A stretch of 64,000 nt of DNA from Trematomus loennbergii (GCA_012861695.1 JAAOOA010000483.1:217001-281000), one strand, 5' to 3'; positions 36,991-50,240 are shown, counted from the first letter of the stretch. The notes: generated by a model from the letters alone, not told the origin. Numbers and translations: made by a program.

Positions 36991-38696
36991 TAAGACCGGA
37001 CTTTATTTGTGAATACTGTTTGTTTTAAACTAATGGAGTAGCAGGTGGGTGGAGTTGGGAGTGCTGCAGGGGAATGAGTGGTTTTAGGAGTCCCTGGAAG
37101 ATTTGTCATAACTTGTGTTGGGCTGTTGACAGAGTGCCCACTTCCTGTTGGGTCATATAAGTAATGTCAGAAAGTCTCTTAAGAGTTCGTTTTATGTAAC
37201 GTAATGATTCTCATGACTTGTGATGTTGTGTTGTAAATATTTTTGAATGGTATGAATGATTTTTTCTGTGTAAATTCTAATCTGGCATTCTCTGTTTTTG
37301 CGTTTGAATTATTTGCACTGCAGTATCTTTTTTAAAACCATTGTTTTTATCCGGAATACTTTGAGAGAGCGAACGTAATTTCCCTCTGGGAACAAAGTAG
37401 ATTTGTCTGCACTTTTGCACCATAAATAAAGTCATTAACCAATCACATCGTGCAGAACAGTTTGAGTTGTGCGTGTATTTATGAGAATTGTTCAACTAAA
37501 ACAACACAGTAAGGCTGAACCGAGACGGCAAACTTTATTGCTTGTTTATTTCCCCTTTTCGTTTTATTGACATAAGCCAGAATGTTCCTAATAACACATG
37601 AAGAAGAAATAGGAGGGAAAGGGTAATAGCCTCCATGAAGGAGCACAGTATTGTATCAATGTCTATAGCAAACACTGATACTTATCAACGTGCTTCAAAG
37701 CTTAGAAAAAGACCTTCATTTCTGATTTGAATTGTCTTTAATTCTATTTGATAGTCTGCAAAGCTTCAAACCGTTTTCTAACATCTCTACACAACTTGAG
37801 TTCCCTTCTTCCTCTTCCTGTTCCTGTTTCCCAGCATCCTGTTGCTGCTCCTCATCAATCCCACCCTGCCACAATGCTCTGTGACAGCAGCACTGACGGC
37901 TCCTGACAGGCCGCCACCCGGACGGCCTGTCCCAGCCAGCAGCTCACAATACTGCAGAAGACTAACAGACATGAACATGCACAACTCATTTCCCCCTCTG
38001 CGAAACCTTGTTGGCGCCTGGCTGGTCGGCAAAACTTTATTTCTCTAATGCACAGCTGCTGCCTTCTTACCTTCCCTGAATCGCTGCAACATGGCGCGAA
38101 GCTGTGGCAATGTCTGTCTGTCCATCACTTGGGTCCAGACTGAAATTCCTTTAAAGCTATCTGATGCCTACTGATTATTCCGCTGATTTGTTTTTTCTGG
38201 CACCGCCATGATATTTGTGGTTTCAAATAACGATTGTCCACTATTGGTTGTATTTCCATGATGTTTGTGCAGACATGTATGTTGCCCACGGGATCCAAAA
38301 CCATTTCAGAAAGAAAACCAAGATCAGTATTGGAAAGCTTTAAATGATTATAACTAAGATATTTGGAAATGTGATGCTTCCAGGTAGAATGATCAGACAG
38401 ACATTAATACATAAACCAAGAGTGCAGATTTCAGATGGATGCTCATCCTCCATTGACTTCTACTATGAGTAAACCTGTAGTGCACTGTCGAACATGTTGC
38501 TCAGTGTGCAAACACACCCCTTAAAAGCAGTGAGGAGCGCACATTAGCATCACTATCCAAAGCTAATGTCAAATGGAACATTGAAATGCATCACAAATAC
38601 AATATTCACATTTAGTCTTGGTGGCAATACCTGAAAAAAACATATCTGTATAACTCTGCTTTCCCTCCCTGTCTCGTTCTATCTCCCTCTCACGCA

Positions 38697-38700
<4 letters not shown>

Positions 38701-38754
<54 letters not shown>
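38701..38754. repeat. (CA)n microsatellite, 27 units
   Basis: A perfect CA run followed by a short TATA/ACATATACACCC section. Confidence 0.97.
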
Positions 38755-38758
<4 letters not shown>

Positions 38759-38944
38759 ATACATATACACCCACACACACTCTTGATCTGCTTAGATCTG
38801 CAACATCTAACTGCCACTTAACCTCACTTTCTCTACTTACCCATCTGCAAGCCCCTTCAGCTTCCAATCCATCATCCAGCCGCGCCTCTAGCCCTTTGAA
38901 TGACTCTACTAGTCATGAACAACATTAACCTCCCCCATCCAAAT

Positions 38945-38966
38945 ACACACACACACACACACACAC

Positions 38967-39004
<38 letters not shown>
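38945..39004. repeat. (AC)n microsatellite, one interruption
   Basis: A CA run broken once by CAACAC near 38967. Confidence 0.97.
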
Positions 39005-39008
<4 letters not shown>

Positions 39009-42000
39009 TGTGATCAGATGCCCCTTTACCTCTACTCAGAGTGCAATCTGGGGCTACTTCACCCCTGCATCAGCCTCTCGCTGTGGAGGCAGTTGTTTCT
39101 CTGCTCTGCTTTCCTTTCTTTATGTGCGTCATTTCTCCTCTATAAGGAGCCTCGGAGTGGCCTTATCATCTTTGGCCTTTTCAATTTCCTCGCCTTTGAA
39201 CCTGGGCGTTCTGTGCAGCACTCACACACCGACACACAGATGTACTCACAGATGTAAAAATAGTCTCCATTTATGATGCATCAGCGCTAATTGGATTCCA
39301 ACCTAAGAACCCATTGTCTTGCAATGAATGATGCAGCTGTCTTTAGCACATTATTATGTTTGAATGGGAAATATTTTTTAAATAAAAGCCAGGCTTTGGT
39401 CGTATGGAGACGCAGTTTGATATCAGGAATTGCTGCATGTGAAACTGAGTCAACACGTGTGCGATGTTTAAAGAGCAGCGCTTTGTAGTGGGAATATGTG
39501 GCTGCCATTCATAACACTTTTATTATGTTTTGTCTACCTCCACGTCTGCATAGTTACACTTCACCACATAAAAGCTGAGCATGTCGAACATGACCTGATT
39601 TGAAGAGGGTTTATTAATTTAAACCTCCTGATACTTTAAGTGTGTTCATATCAATACAATATGTATAAACTGGATGTGCTGCATAGTCTTCCCTGTAGAT
39701 GGAGAATAAACGAAATGCATTTTGTTTGCACCATCAGCCATAGCGATAATAAATAAAAGGATGTATGGTGATAGCATATCTTGATCTCTCTTCATACTGT
39801 ATATATCTCTGCCTGTTTGTCCCTGTCCCCTGACTCTTCCTGTACTCTGCCTCTCCAGTGAAGTGCTGCTCACTCTTTAACTGCTGTTGTGGATCCTCAG
39901 GGCTCTTATGCGCTGAAGAATCATATGGGCCTATATTGTGTGCAATTGTGCGGGCACTTTTGGCCAATAACTCGCATAGGAAAAGGCAGCCATCTTTATA
40001 TCTCAGCGCTAACCAAGTTTGAACACAATAGCTATTATTATACAATTCTAGTTTTTCCTGCAGCACCCTGTTTTCAGTGGAAGTTTTAATAATGACAATT
40101 AAATAATACTGTTAGATACATATACAAACATAAGAAATTAAAGTAAACAATATTTATTTTTGTATAAGAAGTCAAGTAAACGACAATGTAAAAATGTGAA
40201 TACGACAATACAGTGGGGTATTAGTATTAATAAAGATATTAATGATTAAAAAACTGATTATTTCTCAAAGTGTAATACAGAAAAAAACCCTTTGTGATAT
40301 GAGTAATGCACAGCTAAATAATTGCACAGATTATACAGCCAAGTATTGTCCATATAGTTTAGGATGGTTAAAGGTACCAATTGGTGATTTGTACTTGACA
40401 GAAGGTCCTACATACTTTCCTTTGTGTTGTGAATACATGAGGAGCTTTCCTCAGGGCCTTTGTGTGCATGCTCGTGCTCTGCACTCTTACTGTCTTCACC
40501 TCAGATCAGCGCTGGTGGCAGAGTGTGAGCTGCAAGACAAAGTGAGGTGTTGTTGGGGTGCTGCTGAGGGTTAGAGAGGAGAGATGGTAAAGATAGAAAT
40601 GCATGGACGGCATGCACAGACACAATTTCTAATGGCAGTTCCAGCTGAGTAAACAAAATACCCAAGGAACACTAAAACCTGAGGGTGAAAAATATGCGGG
40701 TCTGGCGAGAGGTCAGATTCCCCACCGTATCTAATTCAATTTTACAAACTGTAAGAAAACACGCTGCTGCTCTCCAGGCACTGGGGACATTCGCTGCAAA
40801 AATGTCAATTGTTGCACTACTATAATGAAACTGTGAGATAACACCACTTTTTTTTCCCAATGAAGTCTCACTTATTTGGCAACTAGCAGTATTTTGAATA
40901 GCATTTCAATATTTTTGAAATATGGGAATCAAGGAGACTACATCTTGTTTTTAATAACAATACATAGCACCCTTATAGACTAAATATTTAATGGAAAATA
41001 TTGTTTCTGAAGAAAATACTATTGTTTTAGTAATATGCTTGCCTGTGGGAGCTCACAGATCAAGCAAAAAGACCAAATAAAAAGTATGGGCTCAATTCTA
41101 GATGAGGAATACAGTTTCTGAATTGTGGCAACATATTTGCCTTTGGGGGATAACAGATCAAATAGACAACCAGAAGGTTTCTTCAGACTTTTCTGCATCT
41201 CAGAAATGAATTAGCTGCAAGAAAATGCAATATAAAGTGACATATTTAGTTTGCAACTAAAAGAAAAAAGGGATGTATTCAGGTCCTAATGTTTTCTGTG
41301 CATTAGTTGTTTTTTATTTAAAAGGCATCTCATCAGCCTGGTTTAATGCTGTGTTGCAGCTATATGGTTTTTGGTCAAACAATCATACCATGGGGAAGAG
41401 TATAGGGCAAGATAGCTATAGGAAAACTGTTAAATTCTACTCTGTTTATAAAAAATAAAAATGTGAATATTTTTTTGCCCGGACTTGGATTTTCCTCTGC
41501 TTAAGGCTCGCTCACTGGTGCCTCAGTGGCAATTTATTTAGAGTTATAGTTTTCTGTTTTATTTCTTTAATTTTCGCCGCTATGTTGTGTCTCACAGATC
41601 CAAATGAAAGATATCATCCTTATAATTAATTAATAACAATACATAGCATTCTAGGATTCAGCACTAGATGGAGAAGATATTTTCTGTTTTTTAGTTACAG
41701 ACAACCAGAAAGTCATAAGCTATGTCAGGAAAAAGAATCCTGCAAGTTGATGCAATATTAAGTGACATTTATTTTTTTGCAACCAAAAGCCAGAATTGAT
41801 CTGTTCATGTCTACATTTCTTTTTAAAAGGCATCTCATCAGCTTGGTTTAGTGTTAGTGGCACAGAGTGTGAATGCAGCCCTGTGTGGAGGCCTGGCTGC
41901 ACCCGCCGGTGGTCTCTTGGCTGGTAAAGACATTAGTGAAGCATTCTGGGAGAACGGGGAGTCCCATAGACAGCGCTCACTTCTCTAAATAAACATTAGT

Positions 42001-42789
42001 CTTAAAAAGTTTGGCCCCACGACCTCAGCGTGATCGCATTTCACTCTGGATGGTAAACTTCAATTTTATCGCGAGGTTTCCCCCCCTCTCTACTTTTGGA
42101 AAACACACTTTCACGCTGAAAAAGATTACATAAACAAAGTTTCATTTTCACCGTGAAGGCTGCAGCGTCCTTGGTATTTCTTATATCACACCCTGAGCTG
42201 ACTTTTGTTTAACTTTACTGATTTACCCCCCGTTTGAAGTATAACCATTACACTCTTAAAAACCATTATGCGGAGACCAATGCAAATGATAGTCAAGAAA
42301 GCAAACACATTAAATAACATATGTCCATTTTCTTTAGTAGGCTATGATTGATGTGTGCAATATTTTTCCAGGAACAAAAAGGCAACATAAGTCCTCGGAT
42401 TTTAATAAGTGTATATTAATTCGACTAGTTGGCTAAAATATTCTGTATTTCGAATATATAGGGGCCTATATTTAATATTTATATGTATAGCCTCATTTTT
42501 TTATTGCAACACCATCAACTTACAATTCAAGACGGAATACAAAAAATATTGTATTTATCCATATCCCTACCCTCCTTACTCCCTCCACCACCCCTCTTTT
42601 TATTTGTGAATACAAGTAAACGTGTTGAACTCAGACACTCAATAACTAATTCAATTAATCCATAAAGACATGTAAATACCTTTATGGTTTGGCCTAGTGG
42701 AGCAAATCGTATATTTTACTTAAACACTGCATAAGAAAAAGACGAGAAAACATGTATTTCCAAATCAATAACCGGTATATAAAAATGTG

Positions 42790-42960
42790 TTGCACCGCTG
42801 CCATTCGTCGCAGTGCATCCTAGCTGAGAATATAATGCCTCGGCATCAAAGGTCAAATGCAGGCAGCCGGTAAAAGCTCCCGCATGTCACCGGCAGCAGC
42901 TGCGCCTCTTTATCAAAGCGCTGCAGAGGGAAGTGCTCACGCGCCTTTTTTTACTCCAGT
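42790..42960. promoter_or_regulatory. Candidate regulatory block with TCF/LEF-type sites
   Basis: A repeat-free, GC-richer block between AT-rich sequences. ATCAAAG, the TCF/LEF core, occurs at 42845-42851 (continuing into AAAGGTCAAA, a nuclear-receptor-like half site) and at 42912-42918. Function is only suggested by motif content. Confidence 0.25.
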
Positions 42961-43689
42961 GCACGCGGGTGAAACCGAGGAGAGGAGAGAAGAGTTGATG
43001 GAGAAGACTCGTGTTGCCCAATGTGAGGCCTGAGGACCCCCATAGGGGACGTTGAAAGTGACCCCATTGAGCACCAAATGGTTGAATTTAATTGAATAAT
43101 AGTACAGTATGTGTGTGGAGTTTTTGGATTACGTGGTTTCAATAGTCCGTGTTGATTTTACCTCACCAGTGCTGGAAGTGAGGGGAGCCAGAGGGTAACT
43201 GTGCCCCACATGAGACCACCTGAGCTCTGCAGTGTGTTCAAGTGAGGGGGTCACAACAACTGAGGATTAACTGTTCATTTTAACACCATTTCTACTTCTG
43301 TGGTTTGGAAATCTCAATCAAAAATGGAATGAAACTCCTAAAGATGAATCCAATAAATATTGAGACAAGTCCAAAGCCAGAAAGCTAAAATGCATTAAAA
43401 ACTATTATTTCTAACTTTCAATCGAGTATTATTTCTCGTCTCAAGTATGTTCATGTGCGGCTTTTGGAACTTTGTTTTTTGAAGCGGCTTATGTTTATTA
43501 GCTGTCACATAATTCAAATTGTACTCTTTTTGTTTTTCTGAATCTCATGTGTCCGCAGCTCTGCACACGCTCTGTCTGTTAACATAATGGTGTTCTGGCA
43601 TTTGTGCATATCACATTGGTTAATTGACTAACAAGTGTGTGCCTCAACGTGTGTGCTACAGTATCTGCAAAGCGTTCTTGTTTTATCAG

Positions 43690-43700
43690 TGCGCATGCGC
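43690..43700. promoter_or_regulatory. NRF1-type palindrome TGCGCATGCGC
   Basis: An exact match to the NRF1 consensus (GCGCATGCGC). In vertebrates this motif is concentrated in CpG-rich promoters, yet no gene start is recognised nearby. Confidence 0.4.
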
Positions 43701-44122
43701 GTAATTTGCAGGTGGCTGATTTGAGTCGTTTTAATCATCTTGTGTGGATTGGAGTTGAATAATGTGATGAAAATCCTTTGCATGTAAAAAGTTGCATTCA
43801 TGGGCTATACGGCCGTCGGTGTGTGTGCGCGTGTTCGTGCTCTCTCCCATCTTTTTTTTTCCTGCAGCAGGTGTTCATTTATAGTGTGTCAGAGACGGCG
43901 GGGCGAAGATCTTCCAAAGTTAATATTGTGTTTCCAGAGATGATGGGGAGTTCACTGTCCTCGCTTTATTTACACATTCTAAATTAATTAAGCGAAGGAT
44001 TCCTCTGTCTGTTGCAAAAACACGGAGGGGGGCAGCGAGGAGGGGGGGAGGGGGGGAGAGAGGCTGTGATTTATAGCGGCGATGCTGCTCCTCTCCTCCA
44101 GACCGGACCGGCCAACATTCCT

Positions 44123-44125
<3 letters not shown>

Positions 44126-44159
<34 letters not shown>

Positions 44160-44168
44160 ACACACACA

Positions 44169-44244
<76 letters not shown>

Positions 44245-44265
44245 ACACACACACACACACACACA
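44126..44265. repeat. (CA)n microsatellite with interruptions, 140 bp
   Basis: CA repeats broken by ACCACAC and CAACAC variants at several points, which points to an old, expanded array. Confidence 0.97.
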
Positions 44266-44983
44266 TGAATAAGAGAGAAAGGAGTGATGAGATATAGTCC
44301 TTTTTTTACAGAAAACTGAGAAAAGCAGCTTATAGGCTTAAGATTGTGGGCGTATGAAGGGGGACTTTGTGCACAAGTGGAGCTATGGGTTTGTTTTAAT
44401 CTAAAAACGGAAAATGTTAGTTGTTTGTTTTCATTATTAATAGGCCCACACTCCCTAAATGTAGCCCAGATTTACAGCAGTTTCCAGTTGAACAGACATC
44501 TCTGGCCTGGTGTTTGGGCTTTAAGAAAGTTGAGGCATAAGGTTCAGATCAAACATAAATATAAAAAAATATTTAAAAACGGCTTTTGTCTCTGATCCAC
44601 TGAAAATATAAAAAGCTGTAATAATAATATAGAATTCAGTTTTTTAGCAGCACCTGCATGAGTGGCCATTTTGCAGCATCCTATTTTATCATATAAGATT
44701 TTTTAAATACTGAAATATTTAAGGGGGCTAAAACCCTAAACGATTTATCGTATGTGTCCATGTTTAATCCCACTTAATTAATGATGCTTCTCTGTGCCAC
44801 TATAAAGCCCACATAAATAAATACATCCTTTGGCCAATGTGTACTTGAGGCAGATACAACTATAGGCCTACATTCGTAGCTTAAACAATTGAGGACATAT
44901 GCCTATTGTATTACATATTTGGGAAAGAATGGCTTTCAACAGTTTGTTTACGAGCGTGACCTTGAGGAATAGTACATCTCTTT
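44266..44983. other. Non-coding stretch between two CA arrays
   Basis: AT-rich, no gene or known repeat recognised. Confidence 0.5.
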
Positions 44984-45129
<146 letters not shown>

Positions 45130-45400
45130 GTCAGCAGCCTCTGTCCTTGAAGACACAGTGCAGTGTATCGATCAGAGACGTTCCGTTATTGGCAGCATGG
45201 CAGAGGGAAGATTTAACCAAAACGATTTCATTTAATCCCTGCTGTCACGCGCTGTTTGACACGAGACCCTATAACGATAATTTGATGATGATAATAATGA
45301 TAACAATAACACGATCTGTCATTCCTAGGACTTTATCGCAATAGATGAGAGAAATATATATGTTAAATAAAGATAATCTACTTTAATGTTGATATTTAAG

Positions 45401-45783
45401 CAGAGGGGGAAAGTAACTAAATGTACTCCAGTACAATTTTAAGGTAGGCCTATTTGATGCTATTTAATAGCCTACTTTTTCTCCACTACATTTACATTTC
45501 GACAACACTAGTTTGTTTCTTTGTTTAGATAAATAATACAAAATATAAATCTAGTAATAGATTATGATGTAATATTATTAATATGAATGCAGTATACAAA
45601 TGATTCATGTACGCTCCTCCGTTATTAGCTGCTAAATTAAAGGTTGGATACATTAGGCTAATGGGTCACTATCACTAAGTATGATTGAGTGATATAACAT
45701 GAAATGGTAATTCTGCAAAACGAGCCCTTTATTTTTGGGTGCTAATATTTGTGTAATTTTACTTATTTTTGAATGCAGGACTG
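45401..45783. mobile_element. hAT-like MITE, family A, truncated inverted copy
   Basis: It starts CAGAGGGGGAAAGTAACTAAATGTACTCCAGTAC, the reverse orientation of the elements at 13.5 and 46.2 kb, and ends within GAATGCAGGAC, short of the other terminus. No target duplication is seen. It lies about 440 bp from the intact copy at 46.2 kb. Confidence 0.6.
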
Positions 45784-46216
45784 AATTCGTACCTCGTGGT
45801 ATTACTCATTTTACTGAACTAAAAGATCTAAGCTCTTCTTCCTCCTCTGTATTTACGTCCATAAATACATTACAGCGGCACGAGTTTAAATCCGCTTATT
45901 TCCAAGCAGGACATATGGGAACAGTTACGCGGAGATGGGAACTGGCTCGAAATGAATAAATGTGTTTTTGCTGACTGTCGAGTCATTTGGCTGTCACTTC
46001 ACATATCACTCGCTCATTATGTCGCTTGAGAAAACGTCACGTAAAATGACGGATGTCGTGATCCCTAAATAAAGACACGCTGAAGCTGTGTGTGGTCCTA
46101 AAGTGACATCCTATAGGGAAACAAGGATCCTTCTGAGGGGTGGATATATGAGATCATATCAGGACGAACATGGAGAAATTAAAAAGGCGTTTGAAAGATG
46201 CGTGCAGTGTTTGTGG

Positions 46217-46758
46217 TTTAAAGCCATGAGGTGGGAGAAGTACTCAGATCTTAAGTAAAAGTAGAAATACCAAAGTGTAGAAATACTCTGTACAAGTAAA
46301 AGTCCTGCATTCAAAATGTTCAGGTAGAAGTAGAAAATAATTGGCATGTAAATATACTTAAAGTACCAAAAGTAAAAGTACTCACTATGTAGATTGGCCC
46401 ATTTCAGAATAATTTACAGTATGTTTTGATTATAATTATTGATGCATTGATGTGTTTATCAAAGCTGGTATACGGTGCAGCTAATTTTAATTGTTTTTAT
46501 TTACTGCAGGGTACCTTGTAGATTGAATCCAGGTGTAACAAAAGTCTTATTTAAGTGTTGCACATATTGTTATCATTAATCTATACGTGCAAAGTAACTA
46601 CACTATAAATGTAGGCTAGATGTACTAAGTACGTGATTTACCTCTGAATTGTAGTGGAGTAGAAATAACATAAAATGGAAATACTAAAGTTAAGTACAAG
46701 TACCTCAACATTTTACTTGAGTAAATACACTTGGTTACTTAACACCACTGTTTAAAGC
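46217..46758. mobile_element. hAT-like MITE, family A, copy with perfect duplication
   Basis: The element 46225-46750 (526 bp) starts CATGAGGTGGGAGAAGTACTC and ends GTTACTTAACACCACTG. An exact eight-base duplication TTTAAAGC flanks it (46217-46224 and 46751-46758). The interior matches the 13.5 kb copy closely (GTAGAAATA, CCCATTT, CTGAATTGTAG and so on). Non-coding. Confidence 0.9.
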
Positions 46759-48286
46759 AAGAAGTCCCAGGTCTATTATGGTCTGTAATCTGAGAGATGG
46801 ACAGCATTGGTGCGTAAAAGAGCTGAAAAGCTGTAAAAAGAAAATGGGTTCAGTCTCAAATCGTCCATTTGCTAAGCCGGTGCATCCTCGTAGATCTTGT
46901 GTGTGTGCGTAATGCTTTGTGTCCCATGATTTTTTATTGGCTTACTTTTCGTTCCTGCCGTTATTTAAATGGTTTTTAACCACCTCTGCAAACGCTTCAT
47001 GTGGATTTTAATGGACTGATGCGGTGCGTAATGACTCCCTGTCAGAGCGAGTGTGCACAGAAAACTTCAATGGGCTACTAATGTTTTTTTCCACCTCATT
47101 TACTCTGCAAATTATATATGCAGGATATCAATTAACAGCACGGATACAGCGGGAGAAGCTCTATAATCAGAATTATTCCTTAAATCCGTACGTGATTTAT
47201 CAATTGGCCAATTTGCACCTACAGGGAAAGAAAAAGAGAGGACATAAAGGGGCTCTGGATAAAGAAAGTAGTCATGTGTTGGTTTTCGTTTCAAAGACTT
47301 GAGCTGAAGGAAAACAGAGTCAGCCCTCCCACCCTTCATCCTTAATAATCATCTGTCAAAACACCCACAAACTAATTTAACCATTTGCACACAGATCTGG
47401 TAAATAAAGGAGGCTTTACATGCCCTTCTGTCTGGAAACATGTGCTCCAACAACTCTGAAAAAGACCAATAGGCCTGTTTTCTGTGGCCGGCCGAGTCCC
47501 ACTGCTTCCTTTATTTGGATCCCGAGACAACACAGATGACATGAAAGCGGAGCAAACCGAGAGCCTTTAGAGAAGATTGCTTTTCAGGCTCCAAATGTGT
47601 GTGGCTGGTCTCACAGGGGACCGCTCGCTGTGCGCACATTCACTCTTGTGGGCCAGGGGTCCGCACTGACAACATCAACAAACGACCCAAAAAGCCGCAT
47701 TATGGTGGATTAGGAGCCTGATGAAAAATGCTGCTACAAATTGGCAACGAAAGCCCCAAAAGACCGTGGGTATATCCTTGTTCACTTTCAATTACAGACC
47801 GCCGAGGCCTGCTAACGTGCCCATTCATTTAGGGCCTTTGTAACACGCAGGGAAAATGGTCCTTAACAAGCGAGCGAAGGAGCCACACAAGAGGAATACT
47901 TGCGCACTGTTGCGTGATATTCATTGCTGTTTGTCGAGTTTTAAATATTTAAACTGGATTTTGTGCGGATTTCACACCTTAAAAGAGTCCTAATTAACTG
48001 CACTACTGAGAGATGGATGTTTTTCGTCTGTTTATAGCCCTAATTGGTTAGTTTCCACACATGCATTCATTATATTAAGAAGCTGTATGATTAGAACAAA
48101 AATAAATATTTAGATTACCTTAATGTGCAAAAAATGTACATGTATCATATTAGAAACATCGTTTTAATCCAAGGAAACTCAATCATATTTATAAAAAAGT
48201 AAAAAAAGCCTAATATTTATAATGAAGGAACCTCTTCAATTAATTTGTAATATTTTAACTTTTTTTTCCAAAATCAGAGAAACATA
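46759..48286. other. Repeat-free region 3' of foxd2
   Basis: No coding sequence. It is notable for lacking simple repeats, with homeodomain-type words such as CATTAA and TAATTA. The section at about 47460-47900 is treated separately. Confidence 0.45.
47460..47900. promoter_or_regulatory. Candidate conserved non-coding element 3' of foxd2
   Basis: About 440 bases of balanced composition with no simple repeat, transposon end or plausible reading frame, 1.2-1.7 kb beyond the foxd2 stop. Blocks of this character near developmental regulators are often conserved enhancers. This is judged by appearance only. Confidence 0.3.
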
Positions 48287-48396
48287 TTTATTTTAAATAC
48301 ACTTTTTGTTACTTTCAATTTAACCCTGGCTCATTAACTTTCAACGCAATAAAAAATAACGATTTTTCTTTTCCTTTCTTTTGAAATTCACAAACA

Positions 48397-48402
48397 TTTA
48401 TT
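48397..48402 (-). terminator. Candidate foxd2 polyadenylation signal
   Basis: AATAAA on the minus strand, about 745 bases after the foxd2 stop codon. A second AATAAA is at 48287-48292 and an ATTAAA at 49111-49116. Which one is used cannot be told from sequence. Confidence 0.35.
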
Positions 48403-49146
48403 ATTCTTGTCATTACAACAACAAAAAATGACCTATGAACATTTAGGTGTCTCTCTCTATTGGCAACACATGACATACTGTATGTTTCACAGAGTAAAGT
48501 GTGAGATACGAACAACAATTAAAAGATTGAGAGGTAATGGGCTCTTTTATATCAAAAAACACATAGCCTACGTGTCCACCGACAACATGAAATGATCACA
48601 AATTCACTGTGAGGAGATCCAGGGGAGAAGGGGAGGGGGGGGCTGATAGTGGGAAATTGATATTTTTGTGTCAGAAACCCCCCCCCCTTTTGTCTCCATG
48701 TGCTTTCTAAGTAAAACCTGAGTTCGCCGTCTCTGTCAGCCTATCAACAACAACAGTGCCATGTTCTCACGACGCACGAAATAAAAACAATATAAATCAT
48801 AATAAAATTCTCAATTATATTTTCAAAAAGCCGGAAATCATCCTCTTTAGCCATGGTTGACACATATGTTAAAATAACAGAATCTATTTTCTCCCACTGA
48901 CAAATGGAGGCCAGATTACAGGCCAGTTAAAAAGAGCCTCCTCCGAGTTTCTCTTGCTTTTGTCTCTGAATATTATACACATATTTACAAACCATAAATA
49001 AACCTCTCCTTTTTTCATTGTTAGGAAATGTGGAGAGCCAAAAACATTCTTTTTTTTTTACCAACAATATACAGCCTACCTTCACTTAAGACGACGCCAC
49101 AATTTGGCATTTTAATAAATTCATTCTTGACATTTTTTGTTTCTTT

Positions 49147-50240
49147 TTAGAAAGGACAAGTGTTCATATTGGGGTTTTTGCTGGAAAATGTCTGTGGCCC
49201 TGGTTGTAATATGCTGTCCTGTGAAAGGGTCAAATGGTTTGAAGCAGAGGCCAGTGCTGGGGTGAGGATAGCCAGGATCTGAGCCTGGCTGCCCGGCGGC
49301 GCGCTGTAGGAAGAGGCGGTGGAGTGGGCCGCACCGATGATATTGTCAATGAGAAAGAAGGCCGACTCGGGGCGCTGGAGTCCGTCTTGAGAGGCGGCAG
49401 GGACGGGCTGAGCTGAGAGTAAAAGGGCTTTCTTAAATCTGCCCCTAAAAGAGAGGGAAGGTGATGCGGGGCTTGGAATATGGAGGCTGATGAGGGCAAG
49501 GTGCAGTGGGCGTTGGGGAACGGGAATGAGCCACCTGTGTGGTGGTGCGGGTGATACGGGTTGTGGGCTGCGTGGAAGTTCTGCAGCTGGATTCCATAGT
49601 TGTATCCGTACGGGCTGTATCCAAACCCGGGTAGGAAGCCAGCAGCCTCCCGGAGAATTTCGTTAGCATGGTGCCTCTTGAAGCGCTTCCTCCTGCGCAA
49701 GAAGCTCCCGTTGTCGAACATGTCTGCGGAATCCGGGTCGAGAGTCCAGTAGTTGCCCTTCCCGGGGTTGCCTGGTTCTCGTGGGATTTTCACAAAGCAG
49801 TCGTTTAGGGACAGGTTGTGGCGGATGGAGTTTTGCCACGCGGGGAATTTCTCCCGGTAGTAGGGGAATCTGCTGCTGATGAACTCGCAGATCTCGCTGA
49901 GAGTGAGGCGCTTCTTGGGGCTCTGCAGGATGGACATGGTGATCAGGGCGATGTAAGAGTAAGGGGGCTTCACAAGTGCGTTTTTTCTGGATTTGTCCCC
50001 TATTGCAGTGCCGACCTCTGCGCCGGAGCCCATCTGGTCTGACGGACAGTCGGAGCTGCTGAGCCCGGGAGAGGAAGCCCTCTCGGCTGCGTTCTGGGAG
50101 TAATTATCGTCCGAGTCATTGTCAAACTCATCGTGGATGTACTTTCCGTCTTTTCCCACGGATATGTCACCCCCAACCACGTCGATGTCCAAATCTTCGG
50201 ACAATGCAGAGCTGTCGGACATATCCGTCCCTAAAGTCAT
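49147..50240 (-). CDS. foxd2: FoxD2 forkhead transcription factor, frameshifted near the C-terminus
   Basis: A nuclear, sequence-specific DNA-binding regulator with a winged-helix forkhead domain at residues about 91-189 (from [10 protein letters not shown] to LRRRKRFKR, including the recognition-helix motif [15 protein letters not shown]). The N-terminus MTLGTDMSD with LDIDVVGG is the FoxD acidic motif. FLPGF, YGYNYG, a His-rich stretch near residues 228-234, LPSLLGADL and LKTD favour FoxD2 over FoxD1, D3 and D5, as does the foxe3 neighbour. I chose the ATG at 50238-50240 because MTLG is the family start and A is at -3; an in-frame ATG lies 45 codons upstream. After RPSFS (about residue 297) the frame shifts: the open frame runs on to 49230 with unrelated residues, while the next frame reads IDNIIG, completing the eh1-like Groucho-binding motif, and continues to a TAA at 49147-49149. 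One missing base near 49350 explains this; about 364 residues are then expected. Single exon. The SILQSP segment has Ser where the family usually has Ala. Confidence 0.9.

Larger units (their letters stand above)
36991..44125. other. Gene desert segment, no gene recognised
   Basis: About 7 kb with CA microsatellites at 38701-38754 and 38945-39004 and AT-rich sections around 40090-40260, 40860-41660 and 42240-42680. A GC-richer, repeat-free block at 42790-42960 carries two ATCAAAG words. An NRF1-type palindrome lies at 43690-43700. No exon recognised. Confidence 0.5.
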
